From CALDSL01 sp039810245 (GTDB taxonomy: Bacteria > Chloroflexota > Anaerolineae > Anaerolineales > Anaerolineaceae), in contig JBDHWQ010000025.1 in assembly GCA_039810245.1 (NCBI GenBank), positions 1-55,424 of the forward strand: 55,424 nt of DNA, written 5' to 3'. The first letter of the stretch is position 1; each line of letters starts with the position of its first letter. A model generated the notes under the pieces. The model was not told the DNA's origin and did not search any database. It saw nothing but the letters and a program-made list of their open reading frames with translations. The position numbers were made by a program, and so were the translations under genes. Positions 6,586 to 15,794 of this stretch are shown one piece after another.

Positions 6586-8217
6586 ATGCCCATCCGCGAA
6601 AAACGTTTTATCGGCTGGCAGATTGGCGTGGCGCTGCTGGCGCTGGCCATCGGCACGCTGCTCGGCCCGCTGCAGGCGTTCGAACATGCCAACCTTAACC
6701 TCTACCCGTTCCTCATTCCGCTGATCCGCACCTACTACCAGGGTCTCACCCTGCACGGGGTGCTGAATGCGCTGGTCTTCACCACCCTGTTTATCACCGG
6801 TTTCCACACCTTCGCGGTTATCAAAGGCCTCAACCGGCCGTTGCGCTGGTTTGGCCTGGGCGTGGCCGGGTTCGCTGCCATGCTGGTGGGGCTGGTGCTG
6901 GCCGGTTATACCATGTTGACCAATCAGGCCAGCGTGCTGTATACCTTCTATACGCCCATGAAGGCCAGCCCGTGGTTCTACATCGGCCTGACGGTGCTGG
7001 TAGTCGGCTCGTGGATGGTGGGCTGGAGCCAGTTCGGCACCCTGGCCGCCTGGCGCAAAGAGCACCCGGGAGAGCGCACGCCGATGATTGCCTTTGGCTC
7101 AATCGTCAATGCGCTGCTGTGGCAGTTGTGCACCCTGGGCATCGCCGCGCAGATGCTGATCCTGGTTATCCCCTGGGCGCTCAACCTCGTGCCCGCCACA
7201 GATGCCATGCTCAGCCGCACGCTGTTCTGGTTCACCGGCCATCCGCTGGTGTATTTCTGGCTGCTGCCCATTTACGTCTCGTGGTATGGAATGCTGCCCA
7301 AACAGGTGGGCGGCAAGCTGTTCAGCGACCCGCTGGCGCGCCTGGCGTTCCTCTCGTTTCTGGTGCTGTCCACGCCAGTAGGCTTCCACCACCAGTTTGC
7401 CGACCCTGGCGTGCCGGTAATCTGGAAATACATCCACACCCTGCTGACTTTCCTGGTCGTGATCCCATCCTTTATGACCGCCTTCACCGTGATCGCCATG
7501 CTGGAGCGCGCCGGGCGCAAAAATGGCGGCACCGGTACGTTTGGCTGGATCAAAAAGCTGCCCTGGCGTGATCCTTCGGTCAGTGCGCAGTTGCTGGGCG
7601 GCATCCTGTTCTTCACCGGCGGCATCACCGGCGTGATCAACGCCTCTGCCAGCCTTAACCTGGTGATCCACAACACCACCTGGATCCCGGCGCATTTTCA
7701 CGTGACGCTGGCCACCACATCCACCCTGGGTTTTATGGGCATCTCCTTCTGGCTCATCCCGCACCTGATGAAAAAAGACCTGCAGATGCCAAAAGTAGCG
7801 CTGGCGTCCACCTGGACCTGGTTCGGCGGGATGATCGTCTTTATGACCGGCATGTACTGGCTGGGGCTGCTCGGCGCTCCGCGCCGTGTGCCGCTGGCCA
7901 CCGCCAACTACGTGCAGGAGACCTGGGCGCTGCCGGGGGTGATCACCGCCATCGGTGGGGCCATTCTGCTGGTGGCGGCGGTGCTGTACTTCACCGCCAT
8001 CCTGGCCACGGTGTTCAGCAAACGCGCCCCGGTGGCCGTGCCCGAGGCCCCGGTGGCCGAGGCCGAAGTCGACGCCAGCCACACCCCTGCCTGGCTGGAT
8101 AACCTTAAGCTGTGGCTGATCATCTCGGTGGTGCTGGTGATCATCGGCTACGGTCCCATACTGATCCAGATGTTCGCAAACATTAACCTCACCGCACCCG
8201 GATTCAAGGTCTGGTAA
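6586..8217 (+). CDS. cbaA: Cytochrome c oxidase subunit I, ba3 type
   Basis: The product has 543 residues and about 13 membrane helices. By alignment to ba3 oxidase of Thermus, candidate ligands are His57 and His372 (low-spin heme), His219, His268 and His269 (CuB) and His370 (high-spin heme). Tyr223 is in the position of the cross-linked tyrosine in GHPLVYFWLLP. GHP-L-VY instead of HPEVY marks the B family of heme-copper oxidases. It reduces oxygen to water and pumps protons. GGAGG at 6576-6580 fits ATG 6586 better than ATG 6583. No subunit III follows. Heme A supply (CtaA-CtaB) and SURF1 lie 4 kb away on the other strand. Confidence 0.95.
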   Translation: MPIREKRFIGWQIGVALLALAIGTLLGPLQAFEHANLNLYPFLIPLIRTYYQGLTLHGVLNALVFTTLFITGFHTFAVIKGLNRPLRWFGLGVAGFAAMLVGLVLAGYTMLTNQASVLYTFYTPMKASPWFYIGLTVLVVGSWMVGWSQFGTLAAWRKEHPGERTPMIAFGSIVNALLWQLCTLGIAAQMLILVIPWALNLVPATDAMLSRTLFWFTGHPLVYFWLLPIYVSWYGMLPKQVGGKLFSDPLARLAFLSFLVLSTPVGFHHQFADPGVPVIWKYIHTLLTFLVVIPSFMTAFTVIAMLERAGRKNGGTGTFGWIKKLPWRDPSVSAQLLGGILFFTGGITGVINASASLNLVIHNTTWIPAHFHVTLATTSTLGFMGISFWLIPHLMKKDLQMPKVALASTWTWFGGMIVFMTGMYWLGLLGAPRRVPLATANYVQETWALPGVITAIGGAILLVAAVLYFTAILATVFSKRAPVAVPEAPVAEAEVDASHTPAWLDNLKLWLIISVVLVIIGYGPILIQMFANINLTAPGFKVW

Positions 8218-8227
8218 CCATTCTTCT

Positions 8228-8273
8228 CAACCAAAAGAGGCAGCCAGTGTACACCGGCTGCCTCTTTTGGTTG
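8228..8273. terminator. Bidirectional terminator between oxidase and peroxiredoxin genes
   Basis: A perfect 18-bp stem (8228-8245 with 8256-8273) with a 10-nt loop lies between the convergent genes. A-rich on the left arm and T-rich on the right, it can serve transcripts from both sides. Confidence 0.88.
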
Positions 8274-8284
8274 GTAAAGCCGGC

Positions 8285-8746
8285 TTACGCCAGCGCTTTG
8301 AGCGCGGCCAGCACTTCGGCGCTGTGGTCAGCCGGCTTGACGTTTTCAAACACGCGCGCGATATTGCCCTGCGCGTCGATCAGGAAAGTGGTGCGCAAAA
8401 TCCCTTCGTATGAGCGTCCCATAAACTTCTTGGGACCCCACACACCGTACTGGTCGGCCACCGCGTGGCCTTCATCGGCCAGCAGCGGGAAAGGCAGGCC
8501 AAACTTCTTCTTGAACTTGGCGTGTGACGCGGAGCTGTCCGGGCTGACGCCCAGGATGGTGACGCCTTCGTAGGCGCTGTAATCATCGCGGAAGTTACAC
8601 GCCTCAGTGGTGCATCCAGGGGTATCGTCTTTGGGATAAAAATACAGCACCACCGGCTGGCCGCGGAAATCGGCCAGGCTGACGGTCTTCCCGGTCTCAT
8701 CTGCCAGGCTGAAATCTGGCGCGGGTTGGTTGGCTTGAATAGGCAT
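8285..8746 (-). CDS. bcp: Thioredoxin-dependent peroxiredoxin, Bcp family
   Basis: The product has 153 residues with a thioredoxin fold. PGCTTEAC holds the peroxidatic Cys and, five residues later, the resolving Cys typical of atypical 2-Cys Bcp/PrxQ enzymes. FYPKDDTPGC and FLIDAQGNI complete the family pattern. It reduces hydroperoxides in the cytoplasm with thioredoxin. It is the last gene of a minus-strand series, 39 nt after the MoeA-PBP gene and in front of the shared terminator. Its role beside molybdenum cofactor genes is not evident. Confidence 0.93.
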   Translation of the reverse strand: MPIQANQPAPDFSLADETGKTVSLADFRGQPVVLYFYPKDDTPGCTTEACNFRDDYSAYEGVTILGVSPDSSASHAKFKKKFGLPFPLLADEGHAVADQYGVWGPKKFMGRSYEGILRTTFLIDAQGNIARVFENVKPADHSAEVLAALKALA

Positions 8747-8785
8747 CGTCTCTCCTCGTGCGGATCATTCTGGTTCTGGCCGGGG

Positions 8786-10756
8786 CTACGCGGAGCAGTC
8801 CAGCACCACGCGCCCCATTTCGGATACAGCATACCCCGGCAGCGCCGACACTGCCAGCCGGAACGCCGGGTCGAGCATAAGGTCAAACAGCGGGTCGAGC
8901 AGCTCGCTTTGCAGGTAGGTGCAGGGGATCACCAGGTCGTAGCGCTCCTGGAAAAGCGGCAGGAAGTCCAGTTCCAGGGCATTGGCCGCCGCGGCGATAC
9001 CCAGCCCGGTGCTGGCCCGACCCGACGCTACTGCCGCCGCCACGCCCAGGTGAGTATATTCTTCCTGGAAGTAGCCGCGCACCTGGCCGGCGTCAATGCC
9101 CATCTGGCCCAGGTGATAATCCAGCAGCACGCGCGTGCCCGCCCCGCGCTGGCGGTTGATGAAGCTGACATCCTCGCGTGCCAGGTCCGCCAGTCCGCGG
9201 ATGCCCAGCGGGTTGCCCGCCGGAAGCAGCAGCCCCTGCACCCGCCCCACCCAGGTCACCAGCCGCACCGGAGTGTCGGGCAGGTATTCGCGCAGGTAGC
9301 GCAGGTTGTATTCACCACTTTCCGGATCGAGCAGGTGCGAGCCGGCGATGTGCGCCTCGCCGCGCCGCAGCGCCACCAGACCCCCCTGACTGCCCACATT
9401 GGCTGAAACCAGCCGCCGCCCGCGCTCGGCCAGGAACTGTGCCAGCAGGTCGAGCGTCAGGTCGTGCGAGCCGATGGCAAAAATGGTGTGCTCCAGTTCA
9501 GAGGGCCGCCGGTACAGGCGCACGCGCAGCGGGCTGCCGGCTTCCAGGCCCTGCACCCCGCGCGGCAAAATGCTGATGCCATCCGCGCGCACCAGCGACG
9601 TAATCACCCCCGCGCCGCGCGCCAGCGGCGCGGCCAGCAGGCGCTCGCCCACCCGCCCTACCACCACGCGCATATAATCATCGTCGCCGGCCGGCGAAGT
9701 CACCTTGCGCGTCAGCGTGGCTTCTACTTCCAGCGGCTCGGCCGGGGCGCGGCCCAGCCAGCGCGCCAGCAGCGGCTCGACAAAAATTTCCCCGGTCAGC
9801 GCCGCCGATACCGGGTAACCCGGCACACCGATCACCGGTACGCGCCGGGTATCGTTGGTACGGCGCAGCATTCCCAGAATCACCGGATGCCCGGGGCGCA
9901 CCGCCACGCCGTGCACCAGCAGTTCACCCAGGTCTTCCACCAGCCGCGCGCTGAAGTCTTCAGCTCCGGCGGACGAGCCTGCATTGATCAGCACCAGGTC
10001 GCATTCATCTGCGGCGCGCTGCACTTGCTGGCGCAATTGCGCGTACACGTCGGGCGTGATCGGGAAGCGCCGCGCGATTCCGCCCCAATTCTGCACCTGC
10101 GCCGCCATTACGATGGAGTTGTACTCGATAATATCGCCGCGTTCCAGCGGCGTACCGGGTGGCACCAGCTCGCTGCCGGTGGGTAGAATGGCCACGCATG
10201 GTTTGCGGCTGACGCGCAGCCGGGTATGTCCACTTGCGGCCGCCGCGCCCAGGTCTACCGGGCGCAGCAACTGCCCGGATGGCAGCACCAGTTGAGTGGC
10301 GACGATATCCTCGCCCATCGGGCGCACGTGGCTCCATGGTGTCAACGCGGCGCGCAGCCGCACAGCAACCGGTTGGCGCGGGTCGGCGCTGATCCTGCCT
10401 TGCGCGTCCAGCGGCTCGACATTTTCAATCGGCACGACCGCATTGGCCCAATCCGGCAGCGGGTCGCCCGTATCCACATACACCGTCTCGCTGCCAAAGT
10501 CCAGGGTCACCGGCATAGATGGCATGGCGCCGCGAGTGGCCTCGGCGCGCAGCGCAAACCCATCCATCGCCGAGGCATGGTAATGTGGTGATGACAGCCG
10601 CGCCCACAACGGCTCAGCCAGAACCCGGCCCAGCGCGTTCTCGTCCAGCGCAATTTCTTCCACTTCCAGCACGCCCCACAGCCCCGCCGCTTCCAGCGCC
10701 ATGCGCAACCGCGCGTGTGCCTGGTCCAGAGGAATATCGTGAAGATAAACGCCCAT
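8786..10756 (-). CDS. MoeA-like molybdopterin molybdenumtransferase with C-terminal PBP-like domain
   Basis: The product has 656 residues. The first 400 or so are MoeA: SSPHYHASAMDGFALRA, LPTGSELVPPG, the MoCF core with INAGSSAGAEDF, and the C-terminal beta-barrel. A periplasmic-binding-protein/LysR-effector-like domain follows (about 425-656), starting FAIGSHDLTLDLLAQFL and containing INRQRGAGTRVLLDYHL and GRASTGLGIAAAA. This architecture is known as a two-domain MoeA class, and the extra domain is thought to bind an oxyanion or regulate cofactor insertion. It lies directly behind a plain MoeA (31-nt gap), so the cell has two MoeA paralogues in tandem. Confidence 0.92.
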   Translation of the reverse strand: MGVYLHDIPLDQAHARLRMALEAAGLWGVLEVEEIALDENALGRVLAEPLWARLSSPHYHASAMDGFALRAEATRGAMPSMPVTLDFGSETVYVDTGDPLPDWANAVVPIENVEPLDAQGRISADPRQPVAVRLRAALTPWSHVRPMGEDIVATQLVLPSGQLLRPVDLGAAAASGHTRLRVSRKPCVAILPTGSELVPPGTPLERGDIIEYNSIVMAAQVQNWGGIARRFPITPDVYAQLRQQVQRAADECDLVLINAGSSAGAEDFSARLVEDLGELLVHGVAVRPGHPVILGMLRRTNDTRRVPVIGVPGYPVSAALTGEIFVEPLLARWLGRAPAEPLEVEATLTRKVTSPAGDDDYMRVVVGRVGERLLAAPLARGAGVITSLVRADGISILPRGVQGLEAGSPLRVRLYRRPSELEHTIFAIGSHDLTLDLLAQFLAERGRRLVSANVGSQGGLVALRRGEAHIAGSHLLDPESGEYNLRYLREYLPDTPVRLVTWVGRVQGLLLPAGNPLGIRGLADLAREDVSFINRQRGAGTRVLLDYHLGQMGIDAGQVRGYFQEEYTHLGVAAAVASGRASTGLGIAAAANALELDFLPLFQERYDLVIPCTYLQSELLDPLFDLMLDPAFRLAVSALPGYAVSEMGRVVLDCSA

Positions 10757-10787
10757 GCTCGCGCTCCTCTCGCGCTCCTTGCCCGCT

Positions 10788-12023
10788 TCAGGCCAGCAGC
10801 ACCTGCACCACCTCGCCCGCAGCCAGCCCGTTGGCGTCCGCGGGGATCACCACAAAGCCATCCGCCTGCGCCAGGTTGAAGATCAAGTTGCTTTTGTAGA
10901 ATATTGGCTCGGCTTCCCAACCGTGGCCAGAGCGCACCAGCCGCACCGGCACCCAGTCTTCGCGCCCAGCCTGAGACGCCAGGTTGACCTGCAGCCGCGC
11001 GGGCAGCGCCGCCGCAGGCCGCCCGGGCGGCAGCCCCAGCAGCCGTTCCACCAAAGGCACGACAAACAGCCGCGCAATCACCAGCGCGCTGACCGGGTTG
11101 CCCGGTAGACCAAACACGGGTTTGCCGGCACACACCCCCAATATGGTAGGCTTCCCCGGTCGCACGTTGACGCCGTGCACCAGCACCCCCGGCGCGCCCA
11201 CCCGGCCAATCACTTCGGCGGTCAGGTCGCGCGTGCTGGCCGATGAGCCGGCGGTGATCACCACCACGTCGCACTCCGCCAGCGCCGCACGCAGCGCAGC
11301 TTCCAGCGCGCCGCCGTCATCCGGCAGGATGCCATAGCGCGCCGCCACGCCGCCGGCAGCTTCTACCAGTGCGCTCAGCGCGTAGCTGTTAATATCGCGC
11401 ACCTGGCCTGGCGCGGGGCTGGCCTCGGGCGGCACCACCTCATCGCCGCTGGAGAGGATGCCCACGCGCGGCTTTCGCGCCACATCCACCTGGCAGTAGC
11501 CCAGCGCCATCAGCCCGCCAATCTGCGCCGCGCTCACCCGCGCGCCGCCTGGCAGCACCTCCTGGCCGGGCTGCACATCTTCTCCGGCGCGGATGACATT
11601 CTCGCCTTCTGCCACCGCGCGCAGCACTTCGATTTCTTCTGGCCGCGAGGCCTGCGTCCATTCCAGCATCACCACCGCATCGGCGCCGGCCGGCAGCATC
11701 CCCCCGGTGTGGATCATCCCGGCCTGGCCAGGCCACAACGTAAATACCGGTGCCGCGCCCATCGGCACCTCGCCGGCCAGCGCCAGGTAGGCCGGCAGGC
11801 TGTCGCTGGCCCCGTGGGTATCGCGCGCCCGCACCGCATACCCGTCCACCGTGCTGCGCGCAAAGGCCGGCAGCGGCTCAATAGCAACCACCGGGCCGGC
11901 CGTGACGCGTCCCAGCGCGTCCACCGCTTCCACCCGTTCGGCGATGACGGCCGGCAGGGGCAGGTGTTCCAGCAGGCGCTCCAGCGCCAGAGCGGGCGGC
12001 AGCAGGTGCAGAAACTCAGGCAT
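10788..12023 (-). CDS. moeA: Molybdopterin molybdenumtransferase MoeA
   Basis: The product has 411 residues, the usual MoeA length. Characteristic parts are FARSTVDGYAVRARDTHG near residue 60, MIHTGGMLPAGADAVV, GILSSGDEVVPPEA, the MoCF nucleotide-binding core with ITAGSSASTRDLT, and HGVNVRPGKPTILG plus GLPGNPVSA. It inserts molybdate into adenylated molybdopterin in the cytoplasm. It starts 3 nt after the UbiA gene stop and is followed by the two-domain MoeA. No other molybdenum cofactor gene (moaA, moaC, mogA) is in the window. Confidence 0.95.
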   Translation of the reverse strand: MPEFLHLLPPALALERLLEHLPLPAVIAERVEAVDALGRVTAGPVVAIEPLPAFARSTVDGYAVRARDTHGASDSLPAYLALAGEVPMGAAPVFTLWPGQAGMIHTGGMLPAGADAVVMLEWTQASRPEEIEVLRAVAEGENVIRAGEDVQPGQEVLPGGARVSAAQIGGLMALGYCQVDVARKPRVGILSSGDEVVPPEASPAPGQVRDINSYALSALVEAAGGVAARYGILPDDGGALEAALRAALAECDVVVITAGSSASTRDLTAEVIGRVGAPGVLVHGVNVRPGKPTILGVCAGKPVFGLPGNPVSALVIARLFVVPLVERLLGLPPGRPAAALPARLQVNLASQAGREDWVPVRLVRSGHGWEAEPIFYKSNLIFNLAQADGFVVIPADANGLAAGEVVQVLLA

Positions 12024-12026
12024 GGG

Positions 12027-12956
12027 CTAATTGGTCCACAACGCTAAATTGAGCAGGTAGAGGGTCAGCCCCAGCGTGGCCGAGGCGGTGAGCTGCAACA
12101 GGCTCCAGCGCGGTTTCATCCCGCGCGCAATCTGCGAGATCAGGTAGATCTCGTACAGCGCGATGGGCAGAGAGAGCAGCGCCGGCCAGGTCAGCGCCCA
12201 GGGCAGATCGAGCATGGCCGCCAGCCCGAACAGCACATAGGCCACCAGGATGAGGATATTGTGCACGTTCATGCCAAACTGCCAGCCCAGACGTACCATC
12301 AGCGTGCGCCGGTCATAACGCATGTCGGCACCATACTTCTGTAAGTTCAGCGCCAGCGAAGTGGCCATGAACAAAGACGTCAGAGGGAAGGTGATCATCG
12401 CCACCAGGCGGTGCAAATCGCCGGTCTGGAACATAAAAGCCAGCGAGGGGACCAGGTTCGCCATCAGGATCGCCATCGAAAGCTCGCCGTACCCCGAATA
12501 CACCATCCGGATCGGCGGCACGGCATAGAAAAATGCCAGTAAGAAAGCAAACCCCAGGAACAGGAACGAAGGCGGCTCGATCCTGCCGCTCCACAGCAGC
12601 ACCACGGTCAGTACCGCCCCCACCGTCATGATCACCAACGCCAGTTCCAGCACCATCTGGCGCGGCAGCTTACCATTATGTTCCTTGCGGGGGGCGTCCG
12701 GTTTATTATCCAGCGGGCTGTCGTTTTCGTCCGGCTGCGGATCATCATAATAGGCCTTGAGGTAAAAACTGCTCAACTGCAGCAGCGTCACGCATGCCAG
12801 GCCCACCCAGAAAATCTTCCAATCCATGCTGAATGCCAGATAATGCGCAATGCCCGCGCCCAGGGTGTATAAAAATATCCCCGCAAGCAGCTCCGAAGGG
12901 CGCGACAGGCGGATCAAATTGCTCAAAACCGTAGTCGTTGTCTTCTGCTTATCCAT
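12027..12956 (-). CDS. UbiA-family prenyltransferase (MenA-like)
   Basis: The product has 309 residues with about eight to nine membrane helices. The first Asp-rich motif is seen as YYDDPQPDEND (about residues 69-79) and the second as GADMRYDRRT (about 205), the expected places for magnesium-diphosphate binding. Overall order and length resemble MenA, which prenylates 1,4-dihydroxy-2-naphthoate to make menaquinone, but other UbiA substrates cannot be excluded. It lies 7 nt downstream of the SDR and 3 nt upstream of moeA, in the middle of the minus-strand operon. Confidence 0.85.
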   Translation of the reverse strand: MDKQKTTTTVLSNLIRLSRPSELLAGIFLYTLGAGIAHYLAFSMDWKIFWVGLACVTLLQLSSFYLKAYYDDPQPDENDSPLDNKPDAPRKEHNGKLPRQMVLELALVIMTVGAVLTVVLLWSGRIEPPSFLFLGFAFLLAFFYAVPPIRMVYSGYGELSMAILMANLVPSLAFMFQTGDLHRLVAMITFPLTSLFMATSLALNLQKYGADMRYDRRTLMVRLGWQFGMNVHNILILVAYVLFGLAAMLDLPWALTWPALLSLPIALYEIYLISQIARGMKPRWSLLQLTASATLGLTLYLLNLALWTN

Positions 12957-12963
12957 AAACGTC

Positions 12964-13701
12964 TCATATCAACTGGTAGCCGCCGTCAACCACGATGGTC
13001 TGGCCGGTTACATAGGTATTCTCCAATAAAAACAGCACGGCCTGGTTCACTGACTGCTGCGTACCAGGTTGCTTTAATGGCAGGCGCCCTGCCAGCCGCT
13101 GCCATTCTTCTTCACTGACTTCTTCGCTGCGCAGGATCAGCCCCGGGGCGATCGCATTCACGCGGATAGCCGGGCTCAGGCTGCGCGCCAGCAGCCGCGT
13201 CAGGCTTTCCAGACCGGCTTTGCTCACCGTGTAGGCCGGGTAGCCGGTCCAGGCACGCTGTGCCCCACTGTCGGTGACGTTGATAATACAGCCGCCATCC
13301 GCGCTCATCAACCGCGCGGCCTCGCGCGCGCACAGCCACGGCGCGCGCAGGTTAAGATCCAGTGTGGCGTCCCAGGTATCCGCGCGCATGCTGCGCAGGT
13401 CATCGCGCTGCATCACCGCAGCTGAGTTGACCAGCACGCGCAGCGGATATTCCGCCGCTTCAACCTGCTGGAACAATGCTTCGATCGCTGCTTCTTCGCG
13501 CAGGTCGGCGCGCAGCAGCAGCACCGGCACGCCGGCCGCCTCGATCTCGGCTGCCGTCTGGCGCGCTGCTGTTTCCGAATGGTGATAATGCAGCCCGATG
13601 GCGTAGCCCCGGCCGGCCAGCGCCAGGGCTATTCCACGGCCCAGGCGGTGCGCCGCCCCCGTTACCACTGCCAGCGGATAGGTTTTCTGCAAATCGGCCA
13701 C
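12964..13701 (-). CDS. Short-chain dehydrogenase, pteridine-reductase-like
   Basis: The product has 245 residues with a Rossmann fold. The cofactor motif is TGAAHRLGRGIA, the TGxxxRxG variant seen in pteridine reductases and FolM, which favours NADPH. The catalytic pair is YPAYTVSK (Tyr and Lys), with Ser in INVTDSGAQ. The C-terminus VTGQTIVVDGGYQL is typical of classical SDRs. A reduced-pteridine role would be compatible with neighbouring molybdopterin genes but is only an inference. GTG start at 13701, 9 nt after the proline dehydrogenase stop. Confidence 0.85.
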   Translation of the reverse strand: MADLQKTYPLAVVTGAAHRLGRGIALALAGRGYAIGLHYHHSETAARQTAAEIEAAGVPVLLLRADLREEAAIEALFQQVEAAEYPLRVLVNSAAVMQRDDLRSMRADTWDATLDLNLRAPWLCAREAARLMSADGGCIINVTDSGAQRAWTGYPAYTVSKAGLESLTRLLARSLSPAIRVNAIAPGLILRSEEVSEEEWQRLAGRLPLKQPGTQQSVNQAVLFLLENTYVTGQTIVVDGGYQLI

Positions 13702-13710
13702 GCGGAAAAC

Positions 13711-14661
13711 TCACTTCCGGAAGAAATTCGAAACGATAAACCACAGGTTGGCCGGCCGTTCCGCGATGCGTCGCATCAGGTACGGGTACCAGTATGAGCC
13801 ATACGGAACGTAGATACGCACCGGGTAACCCTGGTCGGCAATCTGTCGCTGCAAGTCGCGCCGGATGCCGTACAGCATCTGGATTTCCAGCGCTTCTTTT
13901 GGCAGCCCAAGCCGCTGCGCCAGCCTCTGCGCAAACAGGATGCGGCGCTCATCGTGCGTGCCCAGTGCTGTGATCGGCGGGAAGCGCCCGCCGCTCTCCA
14001 CGGCATGCTCCTGGCTGTACGAGAGCATCAGCGTGGTCAGGTGATCATAATTGGCGTCTACGTCGGCCTTGCGTGGAAATGCCACGCTGGCCGGCTCCTG
14101 GTAGGCGCCCTTCACCATGCGGATGCGCACACCGTCATCCAACAGCGCGCGAACATCGGCCTCGCTGCGGTACAGGTATGATTGGATTACCGTGCCCACG
14201 TTCTCATAACCACGCTCGCGTGCCCAGCGCAGCGCGCGCAAGGTTTCATCCACCATACTTGAATCTTCCATATCGATGCGGATGAAATTGCTACATTCCT
14301 GGGCTACGGTCAGCACCCGCTCCAGGTTCTGGTAGAACAGCGCCTCGGAGATGCCCAGCCCGATCTGGCTCAACTTGATCGAAACTCCCGCGGTCAGATC
14401 CTCGTCGCGGATCGCTTTGAGCAGCGCAAGGATTTCCTCCGTAGCCTGGTTGGCTTCATCCAGACTGCTGGTATGCTCGCCCAGCGGGTCAAGAGTCACG
14501 CGGTAACCCTGGCGGTTCAGCTCGCGCACTACCGGCAGAGCCTCGGCGCGGGTGTTCCCGGCCACGAAACGCGACGCCAGTTTCCAGGCAAAGCCCCAGC
14601 GCATGATCAATCGCTGCGCCCAACGCGCCTTTGATAACAGGATAAAAAATGCTCGCAGCAT
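13711..14661 (-). CDS. putA: Proline dehydrogenase (monofunctional PRODH)
   Basis: The product has 316 residues, like the stand-alone enzyme of Thermus. The TIM-barrel landmarks are present: LDPLGEH, SIKLSQIGL, IRIDMEDSS, QSYLYRSEAD, MVKGAYQEP, GTHDERRI and the C-terminal YVPYGSYWYPYLMRRIAERPAN split around the flavin-binding helix. It oxidises proline to pyrroline-5-carboxylate with FAD and feeds electrons to quinone at the membrane. ATG 14661 with GAGG upstream matches the family N-terminus; the frame is open up to 14736. No P5C dehydrogenase is next to it. The symbol is by family; it is only the PRODH half of PutA. Confidence 0.93.
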   Translation of the reverse strand: MLRAFFILLSKARWAQRLIMRWGFAWKLASRFVAGNTRAEALPVVRELNRQGYRVTLDPLGEHTSSLDEANQATEEILALLKAIRDEDLTAGVSIKLSQIGLGISEALFYQNLERVLTVAQECSNFIRIDMEDSSMVDETLRALRWARERGYENVGTVIQSYLYRSEADVRALLDDGVRIRMVKGAYQEPASVAFPRKADVDANYDHLTTLMLSYSQEHAVESGGRFPPITALGTHDERRILFAQRLAQRLGLPKEALEIQMLYGIRRDLQRQIADQGYPVRIYVPYGSYWYPYLMRRIAERPANLWFIVSNFFRK

Positions 14662-14734
14662 ATCGCCTCGCGTGTACCCCACAAACTGTAACGTCGCTGC
14701 CCGCCCCCGCAGGTTAGCCTGATATGATTCTAGC

Positions 14735-14759
14735 ACATTTGTTATGCGCTACATTTGTT
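14735..14759. repeat. Two direct 9-bp repeats in the divergent region
   Basis: ACATTTGTT occurs at 14735-14743 and again at 14751-14759, a 16-bp period, just upstream of the proline dehydrogenase transcript and close to a TAGAAT -10-like box on the minus strand (14727-14732). Candidate regulator site. Confidence 0.4.
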
Positions 14760-14812
14760 TTGTGAAGAGTTTCGAACGCGCCGGCGCAACACTTTGCAGA
14801 TTTTTCATTTTT

Positions 14813-14841
14813 TTGACTTTTCGAATCCTTTATGCTATTCT
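14813..14841 (+). promoter_or_regulatory. Promoter of the MBL-fold hydrolase gene
   Basis: TTGACT (14813-14818), 17-nt spacer, TATTCT (14836-14841), in an AT-rich stretch that contrasts with the GC-rich coding DNA around it. Confidence 0.6.
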
Positions 14842-14922
14842 TGATTTCTGGGATTGCAGAGAGAAAGAACGAAACGCTTTCACCATCTCCACTACCCGTA
14901 ATTTCATTGGCAAGGAAGTCGA

Positions 14923-15786
14923 ATGCAACGCGAACGCGTTTCAGAAAACGTGTACTGGTTTCAAAGCGAAGTATACGCCCAGGTGACAGCCGGCGTGGTA
15001 ACCGGTCCACAGTGGGCGATTATTATTGACACGCTGGCGACCCCCGAAGAAACCCTGCAAATGCGCGGTTTTATCGAGGATGAGCTTAGCGTACCGGTGC
15101 GTTACATCATTAACACGCATTACCACGCCGACCATACCTGGGGCAACAGCTTCTTCCCCGGTGCCACGATCATCGGTCACGCATTGTGCCGCGACCTGAT
15201 GCTTTCCAAAGGCGCCACAGCCCTGGAAGCTGCCAAGCGTCAGAACCCGATCTTTAAACAGGTCAAGCTGGTGCCCCCACACCTCACCTTTTCCGACGGC
15301 CGCCTGACACTGCGCGTGGGCAAGAAAAACCTGATCCTGTTTGCTACCCCCGGCCATTCCGCCGATGGCATTTCGGTGCTGGTGGAAGAAGACCGTGTGC
15401 TCTTCGCCGGCGACGCCTTTATGCCGCTGCCATATATCGTGGACGGCGATATGGATGAAAGCGCCGCCACCATCAAAAGGATTGGCAAGATGGGGCTGGA
15501 GAACATCGTCCAGGGTCACGGCGATATCATCCTGCGTGGCGAGATCGAAGACGCGGTAAAGGAAAATCTGGCGTATCTCTCAGCCATCCGCAAGGGGGTG
15601 CGCGCCGCGGCCCGCCGCCGCAACCCGATGGATGCTTTGATGGCGATGGACATTGAATCGTGTGGTAAAAGCCGCATTCATCTCTCCGGGCTGGCCGAAG
15701 AACTGCACCGCCGCAACCTGCGCGCGCTATACAAACAGCTCCAGGCTGAAGAAGCCAGGCAGCAGCCGGTAACCCAGGAAGATTAA
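14923..15786 (+). CDS. MBL-fold metallohydrolase
   Basis: The product has 287 residues. Zinc-binding motifs are complete: THYHADHT (HxHxDH) near residue 65, TPGHS near 143, GDAF near 164 and GHGD near 192. No signal peptide is visible, so it should be cytoplasmic. The C-terminal third (VKENLAYLSAIRKG onward) is helical and without a recognised domain. The family covers glyoxalase II, lactonases and other hydrolases; the substrate cannot be named. It is monocistronic, with its own promoter, and convergent with plsY. Confidence 0.85.
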   Translation: MQRERVSENVYWFQSEVYAQVTAGVVTGPQWAIIIDTLATPEETLQMRGFIEDELSVPVRYIINTHYHADHTWGNSFFPGATIIGHALCRDLMLSKGATALEAAKRQNPIFKQVKLVPPHLTFSDGRLTLRVGKKNLILFATPGHSADGISVLVEEDRVLFAGDAFMPLPYIVDGDMDESAATIKRIGKMGLENIVQGHGDIILRGEIEDAVKENLAYLSAIRKGVRAAARRRNPMDALMAMDIESCGKSRIHLSGLAEELHRRNLRALYKQLQAEEARQQPVTQED

Positions 15787-15794
15787 ACCCCGCT

